Assembly (NCBI GenBank): GCA_031002005.1
Contig: CM061919.1
Location: 178,791,121-178,855,120 of the forward strand
DNA: 64,000 nucleotides
Origin: Vandiemenella viatica
Taxonomy: Eukaryota > Arthropoda > Insecta > Orthoptera > Morabidae
Reading direction: 5' to 3'
The notes below the pieces were generated by a model. The model made no database searches. It was given only the letters and a program-made list of their open reading frames with translations, and was not told where the DNA came from. Numbering within the stretch: position 1 is the first letter of the stretch; every line of letters begins with the position of its first letter. Shown here one piece after another: positions 45,141-55,217 of the stretch. The position numbers and the translations under genes are program-made.

Positions 45141-45665
45141 TTTGGAAATATTGATAATTTTGTCTTTAAGAGTCGAATTCCACAAAATTCCTTTGTTAAA
45201 ATATGATGGGGCCTCGGCGGAGAACTCAATCTTTAACACCTCATTTGTCTATATCGGTTAGATATCAAGTGAGATAAATGGCTCGTGACACAAAAACGCG
45301 TTGCAGGATTATTGATACTTTTGCCCTTTAATGGTCGAATTCCGATAAATTCCTTTCCTAGTATATGATGTCACAAAGCTGAGATAATCTTTAAAACGAT
45401 ACTTCATTTGTTGATTTCGGTTAGGAATGCACAGAGATAAATATTTCGTGGTACAAAAAACTGCATTTTAGAAATATTAATATTTTTGCACTTTAAGGGT
45501 TGAAATCCGAACAATTCCTTTCTTAAAATATGATGTGATATGAAGTGGATACCTTAAGATTTAAAATGATACCTCATTCATACATTTCGGTTAGTTATCA
45601 AGGGAGCTAATGGCTTGCGACCAAAAAAAAAAAAATCTTAACACCTTACAGAAATAATATATGTA
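44815..45665 (+). repeat. Second array of the 167-bp monomer family
   Basis: About five diverged monomers with the same landmarks as 22881-26230 (CTTAAAATATGATGTGACC, CCCTTTAAGGGTCGAATTCC, GGTTAGATATCAAG). The last three units are of the A*, C and terminal subtype, in the same order as the end of the first array. They are followed by the same tail (CAGAAATAATATATG, then GGTTATAAATG). Confidence 0.85.
45084..45138 (+). repeat. Poly(A) run of 55 inside an array monomer
   Basis: Falls exactly where sister monomers have GACACAAAAACGC, so it is an expansion of that short A run. Confidence 0.9.
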
Positions 45666-45713
45666 TGATGGTTATAAATGAACGAAGTTTTTTTTGAGAG
45701 TTGAATAATTATA

Positions 45714-45822
45714 AATGTTTTTCAGAGAAACCGACCGAGTAATACACAATATGACTCGTATTATTGTGTACGAATAATGGTATTACTCGGATGGTTTCAC
45801 GAGAAACATTCATAAATAAGTA
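45714..45822. repeat. Foldback element of about 110 bp
   Basis: The left arm AATGTTTTTCAGAGAAACC plus GACCGAGTAATAC matches the reverse complement of the right arm (GTATTACTCGGATGG, TTTCACGAGAAACATT). The centre itself contains ACAAT/ATTGT. It has no coding capacity and lies just after the second array's tail. Confidence 0.65.
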
Positions 45823-46027
45823 ATTATTGTTTGATAGTAATCATTTTTGTCTGTTTAAGAAAGTAAAAAGTACAATCAATCAATCACCTTTTATATCCCC
45901 AAACAGTATTAATCTTTATATTTCCAAAGCATTTATTTGTTGCAGAAAGTATCATGATTGCTTTCCACTATAAATAGGAGGTATGTGTTCCAGAAATAAA
46001 TGTACGCAAATCTTGACACTATTTGTG

Positions 46028-46630
46028 TTATAAGTGGTAGTTTAATGCTATAGCAAACGAGTGAATCAGTTCATAAAGGCAAAGCGCCTCATTTCTATCC
46101 TGACTGAACCTACTGATTGCGTGGAGTTGGAATTTCGAAGCGTACATGTCGTACAACACAAATAAACAAGAGGTTTCGTCAGGGTAAATATCAGCCTCAT
46201 AATCCTGAAATAATAGAACAGCTTCACGTATCATGATAGAAAAATTCAGTTGGAGTGACCGAAATTGACAAGTCTTGCAGTAACTTCCTTTGTTTGCCAA
46301 GCAGAGATTAATTGGTTCCAGACCCTTTGGTTGAAGAAAATATTCACGAATCTCTGCTTGGCCACTAGGATAGTACAAAGAAGTTTTACAAAGTTCATGA
46401 TCGTTGGGTTGTTCACCAAATTCCTGAACTGTCGGTAAAACTTCGTGCGGAGTGAAGGGGCACAAAATGCTTGACAGTAAGTGGTCAGTTGGATGGTGGA
46501 TAAGATTTGAACGAGTTTTGAAAGACTTAGTGTCGCATTCCACGGACGGCTTAGTTCGCTGTGTGTACGAAGAACGCATCCGCCGGTGGTATTCTACGTT
46601 AAATTGTAAACTTCTTATACCTGACAGCAC
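46028..46630 (-). CDS. Uncharacterised 200-codon ORF
   Basis: The longest open frame outside transposon-like sequence, starting MLSGIRSLQFNVEYHRR and ending at a stop at 46028. It has several Cys residues (SYCKTC near the middle) and no signal peptide, membrane segment or family motif that I recognise. No splice or promoter context is evident, and a frame this long can occur by chance in 64 kb. It could be a fragment of an unrecognised element or exon. Confidence 0.2.
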   Translation of the reverse strand: MLSGIRSLQFNVEYHRRMRSSYTQRTKPSVECDTKSFKTRSNLIHHPTDHLLSSILCPFTPHEVLPTVQEFGEQPNDHELCKTSLYYPSGQAEIREYFLQPKGLEPINLCLANKGSYCKTCQFRSLQLNFSIMIREAVLLFQDYEADIYPDETSCLFVLYDMYASKFQLHAISRFSQDRNEALCLYELIHSFAIALNYHL

Positions 46631-47024
46631 TACGAGGTTGGCGTAGGCGATTTGTGCAGCCGGTAATATCCTCAGTCAAATAAGTTGTTAAAAAAAGATC
46701 ATACGAAATTGTTTATTCAAAAAAAACTGCTCTAAACAATTTGGACCTTTAATCCGACGTTTTACTTATTTCGTCTCTTCACAACCTTTGTTTTGATTTC
46801 TCGTTAATCTACTTTTCGTTTTTATTTCATTTTTTTAACTGCTTCGCTTCATCAGCATTTTTTCGCATTATTTTCGATTTTATTTACATTTATCCCAATG
46901 TTTTAATAATGCAATTTACTGATATTTGAATATCTTCACTACTGTTAGTTAAGCGGAAAATACCTTTGACAGAGTTAAAAGCATATATTCTTTTTCCTTG
47001 AGTAACTGTCCCAAACTTTATGCC
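46631..47024. other. Unannotated AT-rich stretch
   Basis: No feature seen. Confidence 0.35.
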
Positions 47025-47190
47025 TGATATCCGGAACAAGAAGACGTGGGTGCGATCCCCGATGCACCCATCAGATGTTGGTTCTCCATGATTTGCAAAA
47101 TTCACTCCAGGCAAATGGTGAGATGGTTTCGTCAAAAGGCCCAATCTCTTCCAATTATTTGCCCCCTGTTTTCTCCCGGATCTAATGAAC
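47025..47190 (+). mobile_element. SINE-A copy, tail truncated
   Basis: B-box-like GGTGCGATCCCC (47050-47061), body TGTTGGTTCTCCATGATTTG, TCACTCCAGGCAAATGGTGA, and the pre-tail CTCCCGGATCTAATGA. Confidence 0.55.
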
Positions 47191-48305
47191 AATAACCTAA
47201 TAAAAAATATCATTCTTATTCGCAAACTGGAATTTCTTTTCTTTTATTTGATTCCTTTCTCCGCCTACAGAATACATTCCATTGTGATAGATAACCACGT
47301 TTCCACAGCCTGTCCATTGATACTCTACATTTACCACAAGCTTCTGATTATTTCAGGGTTCAACAATGATCTGGCCGAAATCAAAGGATTTATATTACAG
47401 CTCCCCATAGCATAACTTCTTGTATGTTGATAATGAAGTCAGAATCTTTGAGATACAAGTAAATCTATTGCCAAAAATCAGATAATATTACTATCCTTCA
47501 TAATTAAAATGAAGTTGATTCGCCCTACATTTCATTTACAGGATATATTCAGTCAAAGAGGAAGTTTTCTATTAACAGACGTATCTCGTTTTCATTGACG
47601 AGCAGAAGAATGGAAAGCAATATTGCCATGCGGACTACCCACTTCCCTTTGATACAGCCGCCGCGCCGACTGTGTATTTGCTTATCTCTCATCCAGCACT
47701 CGCTACTTTGCTTTACTTTGATTTGCTTTGCCGGCTGCACTGAATGGGAAGCCGTGATCAGCGTCTGCCACCATGTTCGCTTCATGGAATACGGCGGAAA
47801 TGTTTCAGATTTCCTGCATACACGCTCGACTAAAGAATATGGAACTACATTTTGTAACTACAGTTACTGAGAAAAATAATTAAGAGTAATTAATAAAATG
47901 ATAGAGGAAAACCGATTGATGGCTTCAGATCTGTATCAGTACTGAGTCTGTTTTTTTCCAGGAACACGCAAAAATACTCGAGAGAATTTAGTGGAGTTTT
48001 GACAGTTTGAAAGCTGAATTGACTTCAACCGGGTAGCGATATAGCCAGCTTCTGTGTTTCATATATGATCATTTTGTGTATTTGGGAATTAAAAGTGCAT
48101 TTTTTTGATAATTCAAACGAAACATAAAATAAACTAATTGGCGGTCATTGGGGACTGCTGACAGAACTGAAAAATTAAAACCATGAATGTTATACGCGCA
48201 ACATATCATACTTATAGCTACAGATATACTAAATAACAATAATTCCGTGTGGTCGTAAGGACCTGGTTTCTATAGGCTGCGCATACCGCCCCTGCCTTGC
48301 CCTCC
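47191..48305. other. Spacer with a GC-richer block (47590-47830)
   Basis: 47590-47830 contains a 91-codon open frame and higher GC; no domain or repeat recognised. Confidence 0.3.
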
Positions 48306-48466
48306 TTAAGGCTGGTTCCCATGGCGCGTGGTGAACAGTACGCGCCTTTCATCTTTTACCGCCTGGCGTTGGGTCGAGGCGCGCCGTCCCTGCTAACATA
48401 TGGGCCAAAGATGACAGGCGTTCCCTGGCACGCGCCGAGGGACTCGCAGTGGGAACGAGCCTTTAA
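48306..48466. mobile_element. 161-bp MITE flanked by TTAA
   Basis: TTAA at 48306-48309 is followed by GGCTGGTTCCCATGG. The other end reads GTGGGAACGAGCCT then TTAA (48463-48466). The inner termini are inverted repeats (GGCTGGTTCCCA against AGGCTCGTTCCCAC). TTAA duplications are typical of piggyBac-type transposases. The interior is GC-rich (GAGGCGCGCC) and non-coding. Confidence 0.65.
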
Positions 48467-48469
48467 CCT

Positions 48470-48690
48470 AACTTGGTAGTGCTACTAGATATAGGGGAGC
48501 TACAGATCAACGTAGAATCCGAACCACGGGAGCGTTCTGGCGTACTTCACATTATACAGCAAGTTATGACAGAGCTGAACGAAGAGTTAAGGGTCTACGA
48601 AAATCCCTACCGAGACAGGGATTCGAACCGGGAGCCTTCCGTTCCCCAGTCAGAGACCTTAAGCATTGAGCCACCAGACCGCTGCAGATA
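48470..48690 (-). mobile_element. SINE-B copy
   Basis: The minus-strand tRNA-like head has B box GGTTCGAATCCC (48623-48634 as complement), then GTAGGGATTTTCGTAGACCC, and the diagnostic GAACGCTCCCGTGGTTCGGA-type segment (about 48513-48540). The 3' part is truncated next to the TTAA MITE. Confidence 0.65.
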
Positions 48691-48770
48691 AACTGTTAAC
48701 ATTAGCATGTCAGTGACGCGAACTCATAAGATTTAATCCAACGCGCCTTAAGAAGTTTTCTCTTCAAAAA

Positions 48771-49030
48771 CTAGAAGTCTAATTTAGTCCACAACCTGAA
48801 TGTTGGTCGAGTCTTCCCGAAGTAGATGTACCAAGCTATTGTGAAAGAGACGGAAACATCAATTCCTTTCCTCAGGGGCCAACAGTTTAACGTTGAATCA
48901 GAACCTCGGAACGTACTGTTGTAGCTCATATGATCAATTACTACTCCTGAAAATTCCAGTTTACCACGGGATTTGAACCTGCCACTGGAGAGAGAAACTG
49001 TCGGAATTAAGCGGCTTAACCGCAGCATTT
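48771..49030 (-). mobile_element. SINE-B copy, near full length
   Basis: Minus strand: B box GGTTCAAATCCCG, CATATGAGCTACAACAGTAC, TTCCGAGGTTCTGATTC, and end ACTTCGGGAAGACTCGACC then GGTTGTGGACTAAATTAGAC. The end matches the plus-strand copy at 60285-60500 (GGTTGTGGACTAAGTTAAG). Same orientation as the neighbouring copy. Confidence 0.65.
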
Positions 49031-49739
49031 TTATGTCCCATTTTATAGAGGTTCATATTTTCCCACTCGTGAATTATTTAAATTTTTAGTCCCTGAAATT
49101 AAATAAAAATATGTTCAGTTTGTTTGTTTATCCTCAATTTCATTATTTTTATTTGTTAAAGAGGATCGATTCATCTGATAATCCTGTTGTCTTTAGCAAT
49201 ACCAAGTGTGGAGCTGAATTATTATTTATTCGAATCAATGAAGCTGGCGTTCGGATTTCAAAATTTGTCAGAGTTTTCGCAGTCTAAAGCAAAAGAGCTA
49301 AACTAAATTTTGTTCGTCCTCACAGTGTTTCTGCAACAATCGGAACACTTTCATCTGGGCAATTGATTTAACAAGTAAGGAGAAATTTGTAACTCCCCCT
49401 CCTCGCCCACCCCGTAAACTTCCGGTTAACAGCGTTCGTTCCTGCAGTATAGAAGTATTCATGATACTGTTTTCATGGATAACTGTAATGAGTTTGATGT
49501 TGTTTATGTTGAAAATGAGACATTGGTTAGGGTGCAACTTGGTGCCGGCTTATACAGTCATACTTTTCCGAAAGTTACCTAGTAGGACACTAACATTATA
49601 GTCTCCATCAAACGGATGGATCGCCACGCAGTGCAGAGAGGTTGGTGATTAAACACACAACTCTGATAAACAGTTTGATGTTATAGGTATCCACTCCTCT
49701 CCTACTCCTTATATTATTACCCGAATCATTAAAATTTCT
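49031..49739. other. Unannotated AT-rich stretch
   Basis: No feature seen. Confidence 0.35.
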
Positions 49740-49815
49740 TCTACTTGTAGGACTCGAACAAACTACCCTCGTGACACGCTAAGTACATCACCATGGTGCC
49801 ACAAAGATCATAGCC
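49740..49815 (-). mobile_element. tRNA-like SINE head fragment
   Basis: The minus strand shows GGCACCATGGTGATGTACTT, GCGTGTCACGAGGG and TTGTTCGAGTCCTAC, a tRNA-style A/B-box order. No body is identified. Confidence 0.4.
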
Positions 49816-50262
49816 AAGGTGCAGGCATATTATTTAAAGCAGCGATCAAATATGTACTTGCGTGATGAAAGGCATGAAATACCAGGACGCAAAAGTAAAG
49901 TTCACGAACACATAGCATCAAAAATATATAATTAGACAGTGAATGACATGGTTAACGACTTGGTAATTGCTAGCCTACAAGACTTAAATGACTTTGAACG
50001 CCTGATAATAGATGCAGCCCAAGGCGTCGGGTATGTTTAGTAAGTGGTTGCGAAATTTAAGTTCTACTGCCCATAGTGTAGAGTGAATAGATGCGTTCTT
50101 GGCAACAGAAGATCGACAAAATGTCAACTGTTTATTAAATAATGCACTAGGGTCGTGACTAAGGTTCGCGCATGGATACTTGGCATTGCTAATACTTTTA
50201 CTCTCAACAACATTTCGATATCACTGGCTCACATTGGCTCGTCTTCAGGTGTGCTGGAACTT

Positions 50263-50820
50263 AGATAAATGGAAGAAAGTGATTCGTTCCGATGAGTCAC
50301 GTTTACAGATGATTCGCTGATAGATGATTCAGTGTGCCGCAACACCCATGGAACTATGGATCAAAATAGGCATTGTATAACATATTGTTTGTTCAGATAT
50401 TGTGCTGATTTTTTTTATTATTATTATTTTTCTAGGTGTCAGTTTGGTTCTTCTGTCAAATTTAACCCCTCCATGCTAGAAAATCGCTATCCTCAACTGC
50501 TTAATATTACCATTTTTAGCTCTTTATGAACTTAAAAGTGCACCGATAGCAATTGGAAGTTCAGTACGATTCTGAACCTTTCAAGAAACCCAGATTGATC
50601 GTAACATCGTATTTGATCGGTAGGCCATTCTGGACACTTCAACTGCATAATTTGTCCAGTTAGGTTACCAGGAATGAACCTCGCGGATCATATGGGGAAA
50701 GTGATCGATAGAGCCAATCGTGCACGTCTTCCGTCTCCTACAAATATTACGCTGTTATTGGCGGCTATCTTAACCAAATGGCTGTAGATAACCCCGCTGA
50801 CCTGCTGAGTCCGTGACCTG
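50263..50820 (+). pseudogene. Tc1-like transposase remnant
   Basis: The frame at 50270-50310 reads WKKVIRSDESRLQM, the SDES motif with the second catalytic Asp. A further piece, VCRNTHGTMDQNRHC, fits the following strand. After a decayed stretch, 50653-50760 reads CPVRLPGMNLADHMGKVIDR then ANRARLPSPTNITLLLAAI, corresponding to WPA-SPD-NPIEH-WD-L-RR in Tc1. The third catalytic acid region has SPD changed to LPG. Many stops and frame changes are present. Terminal repeats were not found. Confidence 0.65.
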
Positions 50821-51953
50821 TTTAGTAGCTGCAGATGTAAAAAAGGCGTCAAAAATTATTGAAGTAGTATCCGATGATCTTTGGCATTTTATAAAGGGTT
50901 AGTTTCAGAATAAGAAATATGGATGTGTGGGGTGGATTTGGAGAGGAGGAAGTTGAGTATTAACGTGGAGACCTGGAATTCTGCAGAATGTTGGTTACAA
51001 TTCTGGTCGTGCTATACAGACTTTACTTTTACACGCTTTCTAAAAATCACTCCAGGTGATACCAGTAATGGTTGCTTGGTGAAGGCCATTCCTTGTCAAA
51101 AAACGTCTCCCAGTTCTAGTAAATCACGCATATTCCAGATCCCCAGTCCCTTTCACAATTCACGTTAGTGTGTGTGTGTTACCGATGTGACGGGTAATGT
51201 TGTTATTGTTAGACTCACGTTCATTGTTGTCAACAAGAAATAAAGTAGTTTTTCTGGTTCATCAGACACTATTTTCTCAAGTATCATTTCGCCTGACTTT
51301 TAAAAGTTACACGTCACTGGTTACTTTGCAAGAGGACACTTTGCTCATCTTGACATCATCACTGATAACCACTGATGACCATTTCAGTAGTGTCGTATCG
51401 GATGAGTCTACTTTTTAACATCAATGATTTGGCTCTTTGTGTTATTTCGTCGTTCTAATCACTCGTTTTTTGTATCTTCTCAACAAATGTATGATTCAGC
51501 TTCAAATAATCCTTATAGTCAACCATATTGGGGGCCGGATACGGATATGGCTTTAAGAATTATGTTTCATGCCGGATGGATCTGGACGACTAGACCTTGA
51601 AAAATCCTACTCCTACTACTATGAAGGCTAAGACTGCGTTACACTTGGTTATTTCAGTGTGTTCTGTGTGTAGCAGACGGGAGAGTGTGATAGATGGAAC
51701 GCTGGTGCCTTAAAACTGAGGTTTTCTGGATACGCTGTAGTAATCTTGACCAAAACAATCCCTAGTCCTGCAGGCTGGGGATTTTACAAATGCCTGGCCA
51801 CCCTCTCAAATAAAAACAAAACTTATCACTTAAAACCACTAATGGATAGATCAGTGTTGTGAGATTATATCTGTACTGAAGAAATGTGACGAATACTCTC
51901 TTGATTGAAGCCAATCATGCCTGTGGGCGGATTCGAAACGACGTCCCTTGGAA
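50821..51953. other. Mostly unannotated; possible SINE-A relic at 51000-51150
   Basis: AAAAATCACTCCAGGTGATA and GTGAAGGCCATTCCTTG at 51043-51100 match the SINE-A body on the plus strand; the rest is unassigned. Confidence 0.35.
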
Positions 51954-52320
51954 CTCTCTTCAACCTCCTTCTATCCTCCAATGAATCCCACTCCAGCTCC
52001 TTTATCATAAATAGTTATCAATTACTGCAGAACACAATCGGTAATTAATATGATAAAGGAGTTGGAGTGGGATCATTGGATGATAGAAGGAGGGTGAAGA
52101 GAGTCATGGGAGTGTACAAAGCCAAACTGGTGATGAAGCATGGAAAGATATTAGTGGTAAAGTTAAGAGAGGTACTTGGAAGGGTAAGGTTAATCATGAC
52201 CACAAGCTGGCACTTGATTTCAGGCATAAGGGTGTGCGAAAATCTTCTTTCGTAGGAAAGGGTGAGGAACTGGAATAAATTTCCAAGAGAATTGACCAGA
52301 AACACTAAAAGAATTTAAAG
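51954..52320 (+). pseudogene. LINE 3' fragment with inverted duplication
   Basis: From 52049 on, the plus strand carries the jockey/CR1-like 3' segment: DRRRVKRVMGVYKAK, then, in shifted frames, HDHKLALDFRHKGVRKSSFV. Immediately left, 51954-52009 is the reverse complement of 52049-52103, separated by 39 bp. The pair forms a 55-bp hairpin arm with few mismatches. The coding is frameshifted and cannot be functional. Confidence 0.7.
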
Positions 52321-52829
52321 TAGAGGGAAAAAGTAGGTTGGAAGGGGAAAGGGAGGGGGTGTAGTGAGATTGCCACTGGAACGGGCGCTCCATCGCAATA
52401 TTATCAATTATTATTATTATCACTTTAGGGCAATGTGCTAGCCACCAAACTCCCGCAGATGACCCTCAGTTGTGTGGACAAAGTGAGTGAAAGTTGAAAG
52501 AAACTTGTATTCTTAGTTGTAAGTTGCACCATGTGTGTTAAAATATTTTCTATATCCAACCTTGCTATAATTTTGAAGATAAGAATTGTAGGGTCAGGAA
52601 GTCACTTCTCTCATATAACGAAGACTTAAATCCTTCGCACTCTGCCTGAAATTAATTTTGAAAGTTACCTTGGACATTAATGTTCTTAATTAAATTGTGA
52701 GTTTTAATTACCTCCCCATGAAGGATACACTTCAAACTACTTCAAGGGAATAAAAGAACCGGATGATGCCAAGTGTGTAACTGTTTATTTTCTTCCGTAA
52801 TAAAGTGTACGGTACGTACTACTTCGTGG
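52321..52829. other. Unannotated AT-rich stretch
   Basis: No feature seen. Confidence 0.35.
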
Positions 52830-53560
52830 ACGTCGTACCGCGGTTTATAAAAGGTTTACCGGGAATTCCCTCATAAATCGAGACAACTGCAACAGCAACA
52901 CGCGCAGTTATATTGCGCCATAGTTCTCCGCTGATGTAATTGCACACCTCTGAAGCACCGTCTGGGGTTACTACTGGGTCTTCGGCGAGGAACAAGTGGC
53001 TAGGAGCACAGCGGAGGCTCCGATGAAGGGCAGAGACAGTGGTGAGCTGCAGATAATGGCGCCGAAGCAGACGGCGACGAAGAATCAATGTCGCCATTAC
53101 TGGAGCGTCGGTTACTGCGTGGCACGGAAGTGGAACACTCAACCAGCCATGGTATGTGTGCCGAGTCCACCGAAAAATAAAGCCTCCGCTCTCGCAGACA
53201 AATATCAGAGTAATGACCGCGTCCGTAACCAGCCGCGTACTATAATTTACCTTAAATGTGCGTCGGTGGCACCACGCCGAGCAGTCGTTACGGAAAAATT
53301 ATCCTGGTTTGTGGCAGAGTGGTGCGGCGGTTGTGTCCCGTAATGTCGTAATGAGGCAGCAAAGCCAGAGATATTATTTAATTAGAAGCGCTGTCAAGCG
53401 GAGGCACTACCGAGAGTGGACCGATGGTACCGTGTTGTATAAATGGCGCGACGAGTTAAATATCCTAATTAAAAGGTATTAATTACCTGGAGAGCTCTTT
53501 GTGCGTCACTGCGTGTGTTCTGGCGTAATGGGTAGGAGTATCACTGCCGGCACATATTTA
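52830..53560. other. CpG-rich unique block
   Basis: The longest C/G- and CG-enriched block in the window, with overlapping open frames up to 115 codons on both strands but no recognised domain. An inverted TAATTA/TAATTAC pair around AAAGG lies near 53464-53486. No repeat resembles it. Candidate regulatory element or unrecognised exon. Confidence 0.35.
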
Positions 53561-54648
53561 GCTTCGTATTAAAAGGGAATTGCTGCCGTCCTCTCCACAT
53601 TTTCGGATGTAAAATCAGCTGCCTTTCTCGTCAACATCGGACTATTATCGTAGAAACTTAGGACCGTTTGTTTATGAAATTTGACAAGAAAATATTTAGT
53701 ATCATTAGGAAGGACAGGAAATACTTTTTCAAGATAAACATCATAGTTTGTCACGAAATTTTTAAAACTAATCGAACGGTGACAGCTTGACGGATGGTGC
53801 GTGTAAATATAGTGATGTTACATCAGGCTTTGTTCCTTAACAGTCAGTGTGTATATGATTTCTTTATAAATTTTGTGTAACTACATACAAAAAATGGATT
53901 TGTGTATATATTTGTATGTTCTTTAAACAAATCCACAGTTTCTATACGATCTCGATGGAACTTCGCACACGCATAAATTAAAACAAAACAAAATACTGTC
54001 TGCAAGAACGGTAGCAAAATCGGCCAAACTGGATAGTAATATTCTGAAAGTCCATAAAATTAATGACTGAAAAATTCGAACTTGAAATTTAAACATTGTT
54101 TTAAAGTTTGTGAGCGACACACAGACCCACAGTTTTATCCGATCGTATTTAAGCTTTTCACACCATAATTTAAACAAAAATAGAAGGAAAGAGAATGAGA
54201 GAGCGATAGAGAGAGAGAGAGAGAGACAAAAAAATTCGGCCAACGTTTGGTTTAAAAAATCCCAACATCAGAACTTTAGTATCCAACTACCGAGCAACAC
54301 CATGTAGATCAGCCTGTAAGTCTCTTATTAAGATTAATGTACAGCTGTTTGTAGAAGGGGTTCATTTTATAAAGACCAATACAATCCGTTTTTAGTTCTA
54401 AGCTTTAAAGATACAGAGCATTAAATATATTGTGAGACAATTACCTTGAAATTCATTAATTACTTTTAATCTAAATGGAAAACAATAGCGTTCCCATTAC
54501 AATTTGAACTGTGTCTAGCATCAATATCATGTACTATCTGCCACGAATAGTTGTTTACTTTGTTTCTGTAGAGATAGTTGTTGCATTATTCGATCTTGTA
54601 TCGGGCTAAGAGCTACCAGCGTGAACGCTAAAATTTATTTGGTAACCT
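53561..54648. other. Unannotated stretch with a (GA)n run at 54188-54226
   Basis: A purine-rich GA microsatellite; otherwise AT-rich with no coding signal. Confidence 0.4.
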
Positions 54649-54941
54649 GAATTAGGTATAAATTGACCCCCAAAAGAGGTCCTACCATTTAATCCTATAC
54701 GAATTCCACTACTAAATACAGTAGTTTTATTAACTTCAGGTATTACAGTTACATGTAATCATCATGGGCTTATAGAATCTAATCATGCCAAGGATATGAA
54801 CACTGAGAAGCAAATTTTAAGATTGCTGACGCAGTATATGGATCTTCATTTTTTATAGCAACAGGATTTCATGGAATCCCTGTCATTATTGGGTCAACAT
54901 TCCTGTTAATATGTTTAATACGACATAAAATAAATCATTTT
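54649..54941 (+). pseudogene. cox3: Nuclear copy of mitochondrial cox3 (NUMT)
   Basis: Cytochrome c oxidase subunit III is a mitochondrial inner-membrane protein. Read with the invertebrate mitochondrial code (TGA=Trp, ATA=Met), 54649 onward gives ELGMNWPPKEVLPFNPMRIP, then LLNTVVLLTSGITVT and NHHGLMESNHA. After a short scrambled stretch, 54822 onward gives [18 protein letters not shown], then [20 protein letters not shown]. These are the conserved cox3 segments in the right order. In between, roughly 20-30 codons are missing and the frame changes. TGA at 54664-54666 and the changed Trp codon before NHH show it is not a working gene in either code. A SINE-A begins within about 10 bp of its right end. 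Confidence 0.88.
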
Positions 54942-54949
54942 GGAGTATC

Positions 54950-55183
54950 TCACTGAGCGTGGTGAGTGAGCGGTATCGCTCTGGCCTCGCGTTTGGGCGG
55001 ACGCTGATTCGAATCCCCGTTCGGCCTTCTAGATTTGTGTTTTCCATGGTATCCCCAAATCACTGCAGGCTTATGCCACGATGGTTTCTTCAAATATGCC
55101 ATGGCCAAATTCCTTTCAGTTCCTTGCCCCCTGTCCATTCCCGCTTCTATTGATCTCGACATCGACCGAGGCGTAATGCCAGA

Positions 55184-55214
<31 letters not shown>
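54950..55214 (+). mobile_element. SINE-A, full length, with 28-A tail
   Basis: Head GTGGTGAGTGAGCGGTATCG, B box GATTCGAATCCCC (55007-55019), body with CCCCAAATCACTGCAGGC, then GACATCGACCGAGGCGTAAT and A28 at 55187-55214. The intact tail suggests a young insertion. It abuts the cox3 NUMT. Confidence 0.8.

Positions 55215-55217
<3 letters not shown>

Noticed and set aside
50210..50247. Another hammerhead-like order on the minus strand (CTGAAGA, then GAAATG)
   Set aside because: The interval between the two motifs does not fold into a clean stem II and no cleavage triplet is placed correctly; likely chance or too decayed.
52819..53482. Protein-coding exons in overlapping open frames of the CpG-rich block
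   Set aside because: Frames on both strands are equally open because the block is GC-rich; no domain or splice pattern supports any of them.
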